Assembly: GCA_004794655.1 (NCBI GenBank)
Contig: SMMW01000003.1
Coordinates: forward strand, 1,550,001 to 1,614,000
Origin: Marisa cornuarietis
Lineage: Eukaryota; Mollusca; Gastropoda; Architaenioglossa; Ampullariidae
Length of the DNA stretch: 64,000 nt
Direction: 5' to 3'
The translations under genes were made by a program, and so were the position numbers. The notes below the pieces were generated by a model. That model was not told where the DNA came from and did no database searches. It saw only the letters and a list, made by a program, of their open reading frames with translations. Below are positions 35,912 to 47,910 of the stretch, piece by piece (position 1 is the first letter of the stretch; the number at the start of each line of letters is the position of its first letter).

Positions 35912-36130
35912 AACCAGGGTGTTAATGGTTTACGCTCATCAGGGTGAGTGGTTAACAGTCACCAGAGTGTTAATGGTTTACGCTCATCAGGGTGAGTGGT
36001 TAACAGTCACCAGAGTGTTAATGGTTTACGCTCATCAGGGTGTGAGGGGTTAACAGTCACCAGGGTGTTAATGGTTTACGTTGACCAGGGTGAGTGGTTA
36101 ACAGTCACCAGGGTGTTAATGGCACCGCTG
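35912..36130 (+). repeat. Tandem repeat, 48-bp unit, about 4-5 copies
   Basis: GTGTTAATGGTTTACGCTCA then TCAGGGTGAGTGGTTAACAGTCACCAGA recurs; the fourth copy has TTGACC in place of TCATC. This is the last true multi-copy array before the teashirt gene. Confidence 0.95.
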
Positions 36131-36916
36131 GTGTGTTTACGTTACTCGGGGCTTGCCTGTAGTGTGTCTGAAGAGCCGTAGAGTCAAGTAGAAAATAATT
36201 ATACACAAGGAGAAGGTACATGTATGGTAGCTCAGTAAAGATACGTTCTTTGTATTGTCTCCTTTGTTTCCCTGCTGACCCCTAACATCAGTAACATGTA
36301 CCACATATCATATGTACACGCATGTCACGCACACACGTCACGACTACGTCGTGCGCACGTAGCGTCAAGTTTCACGACTTACACAAACATGGCTGCCTTC
36401 AGTGCTGCTCCTTCGTCGTTTTGAACAGATGGAGCCAGACGTTCAAACGTTGCATTTTTTTAATCGTTTACTTTTGCTTTTCGACTTTTTATTTTTATTT
36501 TCTTTAACATTTTATGTACTGCATTTTAAAACGTGATACTGTAATTTTTATACATTGTATTAACGTGATGATATTGTTTTGCTCTCTTCCTGTGTGTGTG
36601 TGTGTGTGTGCAGAAGGACAGGTCATGATTGGTTTTTATTTAGGTACTTTAGCTCTTAATTTATTCTGGAAATTTCTGGGAGAGGAGGGGAATATCGTAT
36701 GGAGAGCGGATAGGTCTGGTGTATGACGGAGATGGAGCCATACTTTTCCCTTTGTTCGTATTATTTGTATTCTGTATTTTTCTTTTTCTCCTCCCTTCAG
36801 TGGTGCTGGGGTCACCAGTCGTAGGAGAAACACGATGAAGCCTAATCAGTTTCACTTGGTATATCGGCTTTTTCCAGCACGACTGTATTAATCACCGGCA
36901 CTTTCCAGTGTCTCCC
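36131..36916. other. Non-coding region, no gene recognised
   Basis: AT-rich after 36,440, with a GT run at 36,592-36,611. No supported gene. Confidence 0.5.
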
Positions 36917-36995
36917 AGTGACAGCAGAGCGGTTACAGCTCTGACGTTTGAATCTGGTAACGCGCGGGGTCGATACCCGTGTGGCGACCAAACCT
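36917..36995 (+). mobile_element. tRNA-like sequence, probable degraded SINE head
   Basis: Box A-like GCAGAGCGGTTA and box B-like GGGTCGATACCC are spaced as in a tRNA, and the 3' end reads GTGTGGCGACCA. The 5' acceptor strand does not pair with it, so it is not a functional tRNA. Sequence up to about 37,070 may be the SINE body. Confidence 0.5.
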
Positions 36996-38543
36996 GAGGT
37001 CATCGAGTTTTAAGGGTTGGTGAGACCTGCGCACGTCACTTCGCTAGAAGATCGACAACCACACAACTATGAACGAATGTTTGATGAAGTTTGACAAAGA
37101 ATTTTATGTGAATGTTTGGTCAAGTTTGACGAAGGATTTGATGTGATTCTGATATAAACGCTTTGCCAAACCTGGTCAGAAGTTCGTCCCTTCTTGTTAA
37201 GAACCATTATGACAATGTTAACAGTTCTCACTCCTTATGGTATTTCTTGTTCCTCCGAGAAACTCCCCCCCCCCCAACTCCCGCCACAAACACACATCGC
37301 GTGAAAAAATGGGGAGGGGGAATCACCCATCATTCATTTGAAACCATCGCTGGCGAGTTCGTACTCAAGTGGAAGTCGACCTCGAGCAGACGATGGTGAA
37401 CTGAACAGGTTCTTCCAACAGGCGCTATCGTCTGCTTGAGATAACTGCCTGTCGTCGCTGGCGCTAGCGGTAACGAGAGAAGTCATTACTGATACGCCCT
37501 TGACTGCGCGTGCGCAGCGAGCGAGCGGCGCGTGTGAACTCAGCTCCACACGTGAGCTGCCTGCACGTGGTCACCGTCACCTGACGCTTTGCCGAGACTA
37601 GGGTCACCTGTAGCGCTCGCCGACACTCGTGACACTGACTCGCGCCAGGTGCGCAGGGGGGGGGGAGGAGGGAGAGGGGGAGATGTCCGCGCTTACCTCT
37701 GGTGGTCTCAAGCCATGAGTTTGGAATTTTGTGTGGCAGACTTTAAGCAAATGTGTTTGCATGCATGCACGTGCAAGTACACACAGGCAGATGGGCAGAC
37801 GTCGCTCGTTAGCGTCTGTTCCACGCTCCTGTCAACGATGTGGTTCTCAAGGCGATCGCCCGTCCTCGTCATTTGCACAGAACTCGCCGCCGATGGTTGC
37901 TGACGACTGAGATGACAACTCACAAGACTGCTGAGGTCACAGGGCTACTGAGGTCACAGGGGTGAACACGAGGGCTGCGCTGCTAAGTACAAGAATAGGA
38001 ATGGAGGTGATGTAAATGTTCTTAAGATTACCACCCCCTCCCCGACTCTGCCACAACCACACCTCGCTCATCACTAGTCTCGCTCCAACCCAACTTTATT
38101 TCTGAACAACTTTCTAACCTGCTGGATTTTCGTTTTTTCGGAAGTAAGGGAGGCCGTAAGTCTTGTCGTCAAGACTAATGTAAGTCGGTTTCAAGATCAG
38201 AGGGAAGAAAGAGGAAGAGCGGGAGGTCGTTTAGTTGACGTAAGCCTGTCAGGTGTGTTCGCAGTGCATTGTGGGTACTTGACTGCTCGCACCTGTCAGT
38301 ATGCGCACCTTTGTATGTGTGTGTGTGAGAGAGAGAGTTTCTTTACTGCTCCAAGAACATAGCTCCAACAAGGGTGTTTGAGCATCTGTCAAAGTAACTA
38401 CACAACATCTTAAAACTGCTATCAACATAATCCAGTTATAAACAAGACCAGTTACACTGGACCTCTGTAAACACATGTTCCTAAAACTTTACGCATAAAT
38501 ATGCACACAGTTCAAAACACAGCATTTAGAATTATTGCCCCCC
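36996..38543. other. Non-coding region, no gene recognised
   Basis: GAATGTTTGATGAAGTTTGAC is loosely repeated at 37,074-37,141. C/G-runs lie at 37,266-37,275 and 37,656-37,668. Short open frames have no domain. Confidence 0.5.
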
Positions 38544-38570
38544 CACACACACACACACACACACACACAC
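38544..38570 (+). repeat. (CA)n microsatellite, about 13 copies
   Basis: Pure CA run after a short C-run. Confidence 0.95.
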
Positions 38571-39126
38571 TCGACCACTAATCACACAGTCACCCTATAC
38601 CTCAGCACAATATTTGAAGAATGTTAGAAGAGAAGACAATCTCACAGCCATTGACCAGCAAACCAAAGCGTGAGGTGGTTGGTACCATTCTCACCCCACC
38701 TCGCAATACCCTTTCCCTAAGCACACACCCTTCACAACACACCCACGACCCACCACCCACACACCATCTCAACTCCCCAAACAAAACCGAAACAGCGACG
38801 AATCCGAGATGGAAAAATAAAGATTGATTCATTGAAACTTAAGTACTACAAGAGCTTTTCTCCACCAAGAGTCTGAAGGTTCATTTTACATCACGTGACG
38901 GAACCAGAACACAAATCCATTTAAAATGACTTCTGTAAACACACCTACACACTTCTCAGTCTTGACAACCAGCTGTTAGCGAGTGTAGTGAGACAAGTCC
39001 TACAGTTTGTTAGTATGGTACGTGGTGCTCACGTTAGTCACGTGACGTTACGACCAAACTGCAGTACTGACAAAGCACGGACTTGTATGACTGGACTGCT
39101 TGCAGACAATTTTTTTCAGTGAAGTC

Positions 39127-39232
39127 ATAGAACGAGGCTGGTTACAAATAGCTTCCGGTTTAGTCACGTTTCTGTTGAACTACTAGATTAACTAGAACGA
39201 GGCTGGTGTATAAGAAGCTTCCGGTTTATTTA
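39127..39232 (+). repeat. 66-bp-spaced two-copy repeat
   Basis: AGAACGAGGCTGGT followed a few bases later by AGCTTCCGGTTTA occurs at about 39,128 and 39,194, with the middle diverged. Confidence 0.8.
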
Positions 39233-42200
39233 CATTCATTGTTAAGGCTCGCCGAGACTAACAGCGGAGAACTTCGCAAGAGGCTGAGCGTTGGTCTCGG
39301 CAGACAGACAGCAGTCCACCCTATACACATCCGTGGACAAAGAACATCAATTGGTGCCGCTGGCCTCGAGATCAGTCACTAGACATGTCGGCTGGCCTCC
39401 AGTTGCAACCTTATGGATCTCATTCAATAGCGAGGACATGATCCGGTCGACTTGTATCATCGGATACAAGAGTTTTTTCCGAGTTTGTTTGTGGAACTTT
39501 TTCTTCCAACACTCTGCAGGACTTGGTGGTGTTTACACAGGTCGGATGTCATAGGTCGACACCCCAACCTCCTGACGGCGCTCGGGTACAACCTCGGAGA
39601 CAAGACATGCACCATGTGCACGGTTGCGGCGGAGTACAATTGGTCATGTGACTTGTAATGACAGCAGGCGACGTCTCGGGTCTTGATGCCTTGATGGTGT
39701 TGAGTGGGTGAGGATAGCAAGGGGCTGAGTGCTGCGATGGTGACGACCTCTTATGTCACGTGGGGTACTCCAGTCAGCAACGATGCCTTGTGGAACTGTC
39801 CTTGAATGCATCAAACCTCGTCACGATTATTCTGTAATCGGGTGTGTGGTGGTGGGTAGCGGGGTGGCCAGCGTGTTTTATTTTAGGGCACCCGGCCGAG
39901 TGGTGCCGCGGATGAGGATGGTGTGTGATGTGACCGCAGATCTCTTGGCGCGTGTTTGCCGCGCGCGGCTTTAGCTCGGAAAGAAAGAGAGGACCTGCTT
40001 GGGATCCGAACTTTCATTGTATGCGCCAGACGCCGGGAAAAGATTTATGGTATTCGTCAGTCGGCCAGGAGAGATTTGTTGTTATTTTATTGTGTCGAGG
40101 CCGACGCCCATCTGACAAGACGCGGGTCACTCACTCAGCTAGAGTAGCCTTGACCTCTCTGTCGCCGACGTTGTGGCAGACGACAAGCAGGTGACGACCA
40201 GTAGTAACACGTCACCCAAACTCTTGTCGCCACCCGCTTCCCGCACGCACGTTGCCGTCAGCGGACAGGAGGAGACAACTCCCGGCCTCGCGCTCCGTCC
40301 GTCAAGACGACCTGCGGATCGTTGTTAGGACAAACTATTGTCTCCCTTGTTTGAAAGAAAATTAATGGCTTGAGAGATAAACACAAAGAAAATTAATAAA
40401 CAAAGAGGTATCGTGACACTTACGAGAGGTCTCGACTAATAGTTGAAATACAATCTTACAAGAGTTCCTTAACAGATCACACGATGTGAACTTTTCAAAT
40501 GACTAAGTTTAGTTAATACTTCTCATAGTAATGTAGCTAATAATTCTCAAATTATGAGTAAATACCCCCTACTGTCAGTTGCAAGCTTCATTAAGCAGCG
40601 AGATTTTCACCTGTTAGGTGGACGAGTCAAGTCGTGTCTAACATTGTATGGGCAGGGGGGATAACTTTACCATGACTGTCGTGATGGTAGTAAAAATGTA
40701 GGTGTTTGACCAGCCCCTTCATCTGTAAACTGCCCGACGACATCGGCATTAGTTCACCACCAAAGCGTGGTAGAATTAGTCTGCAATAAACAATCATTTA
40801 GCCAGTCAGAAAAGTGTTCTTCCTTTAGTTTCATAATCTTTCAAGACTTCTTTGTTTCTGTTCAATTTTCAGTCACATAAAAATGCCTTCTAAACCCTCC
40901 ACCCGGATCCGAGAGATCCCCCCCCCCCTAAGCCACCCTCGTCACACTTTCCTGCTCCACCTCCTGTCCCCACGCGGAGGTCGGGTGTCACATGATCTCC
41001 TGGCATGGCAGCCATTCGTCAAGCACCATGGTCCCGGCGTTGAAGAGATTTGCATGATGATGTCGTAAACAGTTGGGGTAATCTGAATATCATCGGAAGG
41101 AAGGATTTGCGACAGTGAAATACGAGGAACTCTGGACCCATTTGCATGATGGTCGTCAAGGCCGAGCACTTCTGGGCCACGACACCTCTGCCTGTGGGCG
41201 ACTGGTGTGTGTTACCCAAGATCACAATGCCAGACCCACCGCCAAACTAAATTAAAATGTCACGTGATACAAATGGTTCACATTTAATTGTTGTGATAGA
41301 ATTCCACGCTATATCAAGAGGTCATAGTTCACTGAAATACAGCTTTATTGGTCCTTGTACCCTCGGCATCCAAAGCCGGCATTTAGAGAGTCAGAAGGGG
41401 ATGATGATTGTGATGCACTGGGGAGAGGGGGAGGGAGAAGAACGGGGTATTATCGCCGCCTCACTCGTCAACCTAATGATCTGCGATGTCCGGGCTGTCA
41501 GTGGCACTCACACTCGCTCACTGCTGTTATTTGCTCCGTCTGCGTAGAATCATTTGCTAAAAGTGCAATTATTTGCGAATTCTCGTCTGACACCACGTTG
41601 CTGGTTTTCATTACAGTCAAACCACCTTCCCTCACTGACGAGCAGTTTGCTGTCTGACACTACGTCTGAAAAAAATTCCGAAAGCTGACAAGCATTTTGC
41701 CTGCTGACACTACGTCTGACAAGCGTTATGCCCGGTAATAGAGGACTTGTGACAAGCTTTCTACTTGCTGCCACACTTGGTCTAATTTTTCAGGGTGACA
41801 CACTACGTCTGAAATGCATTTTGTACGGTGACTTTACGTCTGACACATTTCACAAGCTGACACGCCGCTTCCAAGAATCATTTACAAGTGAGATTGTGGG
41901 TGATCCGCATCTGCCTCCTCTGCTCACCCTCCACACACACACATATTATAAGTCCCCCCTACTACCCCCCCCCCCGAAAAAAACCTGCAAAACAAAGCGG
42001 GCCATGTCAATTTCTGTCTTAAATGATTAGTGGCAATTGCCGCCAATTCACTCCAGCCAGTGCGTGTGACCTCACCAGGAGGCGCTCGACCCCGTAAATC
42101 AGTGTCAACAGCGGCGAGTACGTCGTATGCACCCATCTTGGGAGTTGCTGGTGTGGGTGAGTGTGTTGTGGTGGGGGGTGGTGAGGGTGGAAGAAAGACT

Positions 42201-43070
42201 TTGGGAGTTTTTTGTGCTTTAAGCGGATGGGGGAGAAAGCTTTGACAACAGGATGAGTTTGATTGATGAACTGCGCAGGCGAAACAAGGCAGGGGATGGG
42301 AGAGCAGAGTGTGTGTGAGAGAGAGATGAGAGGGGCCATTCTTTCTTCAACGTTTGTATAAAAGACAAAGTAGACAAAGTTTGTGTATCAACCATATTCA
42401 CAGCCGAACACATGGCGTATGTCGACGATTCTTTAGCGTGATATTTTGCGAGCACGTGTTTTGGTTACAGGTGTGATCACGAGTCTGCAATTGTCTCTTG
42501 GAGACTGTAAGGAGACATTATTTTCTTTATTTGTGAGTGCGGGGGATGGGGGGGTAAGTGTTGGAGTGCGGTGGTGGGTTAGTCTCCTGATGGCTGTGAG
42601 TATTGATAGGTCTGGTCCTGCGACTGCCTGCCAGTCACGTCTGGAGGTGCCAGCAGTTCCCTTGTCTCCCTCCCGCCTCACTTAAAACCTCCCAAACAAC
42701 CCCTCCTCCCCACCCCCCTTAACACGTCTTTCAATCATTCGCCCCGCCCCAGCAGTCTTCATTCCTCCCCTTTCTTCTCCCCCCTCCCCGTGCAGCACGA
42801 TCAGTGCATGATAGACTGGCTGTCACTTGCCATGTCACCCCTCCTGACAGCCATCATAGGAAATGGCGGGCCAACTGCCCCTGCCTGCAGTTTGAATCTC
42901 CCCGACAGGACTGCGGACAATCTGTCTTTCCAGACGCCTGTCAACCGCTTCTGCGCCCGCCTTCTCTCCCGGCTGTCCGAGAACTTGTAAATCATGAGCG
43001 CCATTCGATGAAATGGCTTTTGGGTCAACTGCTCGGCGGGAGGAGGACAGGCCAAAGTAATGTTTACTAG

Positions 43071-43103
<33 letters not shown>

Positions 43104-46100
43104 GAGTCTGCCAACAACCGGGGTAATCGGCTGATCTTATTTGTGTATACGTCTGCTGGCCTTCTGTGGAAATTTGCAAGCATCGCACACCCTACTCACC
43201 CACACACCTGGCGAGTTACCAACAGTCACCTGACCAAACGATGTCGAGTGCCAGGAAGATTACCTTGAAACCGCGACTCTGGTTGATAAGGAAGGTAAGC
43301 GTGTGAGTGTGGGCAACAGGTTTGGTTTTATCTGGCGTGGGCGATATGTAGGTGTGGGTAGAATACTGGGGTGTGTGGATGATAATGTTTAGCGAGACAG
43401 ACTGTGATCCGCACCAAACGACGGTAAAGTCACGTGACTTAAAGATCGAGTTGTGATACACAGTCACACCGAGCGTAAATACGATCAGCAGTTAGACTAC
43501 AAGAATGAGATCAGTGGTCACTGTGACTACATAACTGAGTTCGGTAGACTAGTTAGACTACATAAACGGAATTAATGTCTATGTAAATGCGACCAGAGGA
43601 CATTAGACTTCATAAATGTAATCAGCGGCTACCTCAGAGGTCTCCTATCGCAGGTCAGATTCGGCTGCACAAAGACGATCAGCGATCAAGTTAGAAGACA
43701 AGTTCCAGGATACTTTCAGCCAGTCGAGGGTAGACAGATGTATGTGTGACAGATGGTGACAGCTCTACACGGTGGGCTTGTGGGACTGACCATCAGTGTT
43801 TAGTCTTTATTGTAATCAATGTAGGTCCGCAGTTTTGCTCTGGTTCACCAGATCACCCAAGCACAGAGTTTGTAGGACAACTATTTGATTTGGGCAGGGA
43901 CGGCCAACAGCTGATCTTGATGGTAGTGGACTAGTTTTTGGTGGAACTTACGTCCTTGAACCCAAGCAACGACTGATGCCCCCCACCTTTCATCCCTAAC
44001 TACCCTGTTAGCCGAGAAACGCCGTCTGTGACGTTTGTGGGAGGCCGCGCCAGACGTCACCTGCTCTGTCTTATTGTATGTGACTTGTGTCAGGTCTCAC
44101 ATCAGGCCCCTCCTTGCCAAAAATAAAAAAAACAAAAAGGTCCGCTTGGGCGCGCTGAAAGTCCTGTCCTCCTGTAAACAAGAAGTTACCGCCCTTGGCC
44201 CTTGTGCTCTTGGCGACGTCTCGCAGCTCGTGAGTTATGTTTCCTGAGGACGAGCTCGCCATCTGTCTGGAACACGTGTCATCCGCTAACAATGCTGACG
44301 TCACTTTAGTGGAAACCGGGGAGGGGTGGAGAAGGACAGTTGGGGGGGGGTGCGGGGGAAAGCCGGAGCGAGGGTGTAGAGGAGGATAGAGGAAGGGTGA
44401 GGCGTGAGGTCGATAGCCTGGGGGTCGCAGGGTGAGAGTCGTTCACCTTTGAACGGCAGGGTAACCGTAGCGCCTAGTGGGAATTTGATGTGACGTTGAC
44501 ATACTGCTACTTTGTCTGTCTGCTTCTTGACTGAGCTCTTTCCGTCGGCACGCCACCCCTCCTCCCCCTTCCTGTCTACTCACCCCCCCCCCACTATACC
44601 CGCCCCCTCCTCCCCGTCTGGTGGCCGCCTTGCCCGACCGCCCGATGACGTATGACCGTGGACACAGTCGTTAGTACACGTGCCCGCCTGCAGAGGTCAG
44701 CCTTGTGATGGGTTTCGTTAGCTCAATTTATTTTCACTCACTCCGAGGGGGCCTGATGCAAAATAGGTCCGCGCGCGCGCGCGCTGCCGTGTCTGCACGT
44801 GCCTCCACGCACGGTTATCGCACGTGTAATTGATTCTAGGTAGTCGAGTAAGCTCCCATCCCTCCTCCACCAGTCCACCAAACTGAGTGGCGATCTGATA
44901 GAGAGAGAGAGAGAGAGCGCACCCCACATATGAGTGACAGCGGAGTGAACAGAGGAGGACTAGACCCATTCGTTCCCAGTGAACAGGGACAGATGGAGCA
45001 AAAAGGTGGGATAGAACTAGGGAATCCTTCAATGCTGGGAAATTAGAGAGTCGGTAGCCACAGAGAGAGAGAGAAAGGAGGACTGCAGTAGATGAACAGT
45101 CATGATGGATCGCTTGCGTGATTACGCGCTGCTGGCCTCACTTGTTATGCAGGGCGCCCCCCCCCCACCTCGTGCACGCGGCTTCATGGGCTGGGAGGTA
45201 GGGGGGTGCTGTCTCTCCGGGTCAGTCGAGATCGGCAACTTCACTGTGACAGAACACATTAGAGCAGTTTTTAATTAATCGAAAACTGCATATGCGTGCG
45301 CGGGACCGTGCAAGTAAAAGACGTTTTTCACGACAGCCTGCCTCGTGCGTGCGTGCGTGCGTGTTTAGTATGACAGTAATATGTTGCAATCCTTAATCTG
45401 CAGCTTACAGATCGTGAATCTAGATAATAGTATCGTTAATTCATTTGTACATCTACTCACTGTGTAGATGATATTTGTAACCTGTTTGTTACATTACTGT
45501 AATTGGGTGATCATTCGTTGCTATTGTTATACCTGGAGTGATAAGTCGTTGCTATTTCTTGTGGCACCTGAAGTGATTACTCCATTGCCATCTCTAACCC
45601 GGACTGCAGGTCTGATTATTCGTTTAGCGGAGCAAGCATGTTTACCCCAAAAAGGGGAGATAACCTACATCGTAGGACCTGCACAGCCGACACGTCTTTC
45701 GCGTTCCAGAGATGAAGCCTGTCAAGAGGTTTTATGTCTTTATGAAGAGGGCTATTTTCTCCATGTTTTCTTTTGGTGCCCCCAGAAGTTTACAGCCGAC
45801 ACAGAAAAGCAAGGGACAAGAAGAGACTTGTGAAGGTGTTCGCAGGAGACGAACCATCTGACACGATGGTTGTCAGCCCCTGTCATCGAGATGGGGGCGG
45901 GGGCGGTTAGGGGCGTACGGCTGGCCACCCTGTGACCTCGTAAGACAGGGCACGGGTCGATTCGTGACGTCAGGCTCCCCGATACCTATTTGTCGCTGGA
46001 TGTGTCCACCTGTATCAGGCGCGGGGCCCAGCAACATGCCAGCAGTCACCCACTTAGCCCGCACAAGAAAGAGTCAGCAGAACCCAAGGCGAGAGAAATC

Positions 46101-46709
46101 AATACGGCGACCTACCCCGGGCTCCCGGTGTTAACATCTCGCCTGCTGGTCCGGCGCCTGGCCTCCCAGGATTGCTTGACTCTCCTCGCTCTTGTCTCGA
46201 TGTACATCAAGCTACTCGTCCTTCCCCATCCCCATTCCCCCCCCACCCCAGCTTTCTATGAGCTCGTGTCTCGCGACCTTAGTACAGGTCCTAACAGGAC
46301 TGGCGGACCACAAGGGTTGGCCTGGGCGCGGCGCGTTTATCGGAGCTGATCCTCGCGGACAGTGGCAAGACCCTTCAGACAGGCACGGCCAGGGAGACGG
46401 GAAAGGTCTGTCCCTTGTCAACAAATCTGCCAGGCGCATTGACTGTGCTCCCCCGCCCCTTGCTCCCCGCCTACCTACCTGCTAACTAACGCACGACAGT
46501 CGTAACTATGTGCCAAAGTGTGTGTGTGTGGAGAGAGATAGAGGAGAGGGGTGTCGCCGGCGCTGCTCACTACTGGTGGTGGAGGAAAGTGAGGTGGAGA
46601 GGGGAGGTGTGTGTGTGTGTGAGAGAGATGGGGTGGAAGGTGGGTGGAGAATGTCTTGTGTTCGTGACCCGCCTGTGGTCACCGTCCAGACGCGACTAAT
46701 GCTGGGCAG
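39233..46709. other. Gene-poor upstream flank of teashirt, candidate cis-regulatory territory
   Basis: No transposon, minisatellite or recognisable exon. There is a loose family of CTGACACTACGTCTGA words at 41,585-41,860. Short microsatellites are present (GA at 43,084-43,103; CG at 44,770-44,783; GTGC at 45,345-45,362). Unique blocks rich in homeodomain-like words include 41,235-41,350 (TAAATTAAAATG, TTTAATTG), 42,840-43,050 (CTTGTAAATCATGAGCGCC) and 45,255-45,460 (TTTTTAATTAATCG, AGATAATAG). Possible enhancers, not proven. Confidence 0.4.
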
Positions 46710-47014
46710 TATAAATCACCGGAGCTCCCGACAGAGATTGGCCGCAGCGGTGGTGGTGGTGGTAGTGGGTGGGCGCTGACGGTGATGCTCCTTCCCTGAC
46801 ACCCTCCGTCCCCCTCTCACGCGCGGCGGGCTCGTCCCTGTCGTGGGTGTAAGACAAGCGCCATTGACAGGGGAGAGAAGCGAGGCAGGAGGGGGGCACC
46901 GTGGGGGGGGGAGAGGCGACGGATAGTAGCAGACGACATCGCCACGAGTGCGCAGCCAGTAGAAACGGCGTAGGGGAGAGGAGTTGTCGTCGGCGATGGT
47001 GTTGCTACGGCGGT
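46710..47014 (+). promoter_or_regulatory. Candidate TATA promoter and short first coding exon for teashirt
   Basis: TATAAA lies at 46,710-46,715 in GC-rich DNA, so transcription could start near 46,740. Downstream is a four-codon upstream ORF near 46,782, then ATG at 46,996-46,998 with G at -3 and G at +4 (good start context). Six codons (MVLLRR) and one further base lead to T|GTGAGT, a consensus donor at 47,015. That donor is phase 1, exactly what the acceptor at 47,910/47,911 needs. Seen: TATA, ATG, donor and phase match. Inferred: that they belong together. Vertebrate TSHZ genes also have a tiny first coding exon, but theirs starts MPRRKQQ, which was not found here. The real start may lie upstream of this window. 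Confidence 0.3.
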
Positions 47015-47910
47015 GTGAGTGATGCGTTTCGACAACCTACCGGCAGGTGACTTTTGGTGCCTGGTTATCGCCAGCGAATATAACAACAAACAAACTGATA
47101 CAAGTGGACTTCCCTGTCACCCGTTCGCCACGCCCCTGTGGCGACACCGACCAAGTCTGTCCTCCACACGCCTGGTTCGTCTACTACCCCCACCTCTGAC
47201 ACCCTCACCTCCACTCAACCAGTTTTCTGTCGTCAGCGCCGTGCGCTCCACCCCTCCATCCTTCCCCCAGTTCCCTCCCTTGCCTCTTGCTGCCACCCTC
47301 TCGCTGTTTTCGCCGTGGCTCCGCTGAAAAGGGGAGGCAATGGTAGTGACAGCAACAGATTTATGACACAATTCACATCAGCGATCCCTTTGAACTGCAT
47401 GCGTGCCGCAGGCACTTTCCGGGTTTTCTCCTTCCCCATCAACCACCACTCCCGGCGCCCCTCCCCCCCAGCCACCAACTCTCCACCTCTTTCGACTAGG
47501 TTTGCCGGCTGCGGCTGCTGTTCCGAAAGCTTCACTCAAGCGTGTGGCTTGCCCGCCCCCTTTGCCAGTGGTGGACATACAAGCCTGGAGTCAGGTCGCA
47601 CACGTGTGGTGTAGTTGCCGTCGTCTGCTAGATAGACACCAAGGTCGCTTGCCGCTCAGCAGCTGCCAGCATTGAGGTCTGAGTGGGCAGATGTGGCTGA
47701 TGACTGATTCAAAGAAGAATGCTGATGACTAAAGATTAACACGGGATGGCAAGATAGCTGGCGTGTGTTGTTAGGTTTACGTTCTTCCTGAACCATTCAT
47801 TCTACCTCGCAGCATGATGCATGTGAGTCTAGATGATTCACTTTCACTTTTCTCCTTCAGATTCTTCATCTTCTTTGTCATTATTGACATGTTCCCGTTC
47901 TTTATTACAG
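47015..47910 (+). other. GC-rich, CpG-containing DNA upstream of the first visible teashirt exon
   Basis: If the candidate first exon is real, this is an 896-bp first intron; otherwise it is the 3' end of a longer intron. It holds Pro- and Ser-rich open stretches on both strands that reflect base composition. A second pyrimidine-AG at 47,851-47,860 is a possible alternative acceptor. No conserved protein is seen. Confidence 0.5.

Noticed and set aside
43220..43294. Possible upstream teashirt exon ending at a strong GAAG|GTAAGC donor with phase 1
   Set aside because: The phase 1 frame has a stop shortly upstream and no ATG, and no acceptor was convincing. The donor alone is weak evidence compared with the candidate at 46,996-47,014.
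46037..46110. ATG followed by ARTRKSQQNPRRE, faintly like the MPRRKQQ start of vertebrate TSHZ
   Set aside because: Not collinear with that start and no matching phase 1 donor was found close by; likely chance.
47814..47910. In-frame ATG upstream of the first teashirt exon
   Set aside because: The peptide from it is strongly hydrophobic and matches translated polypyrimidine tract; two good acceptors (47,860 and 47,910) follow it, so it is most likely intronic.
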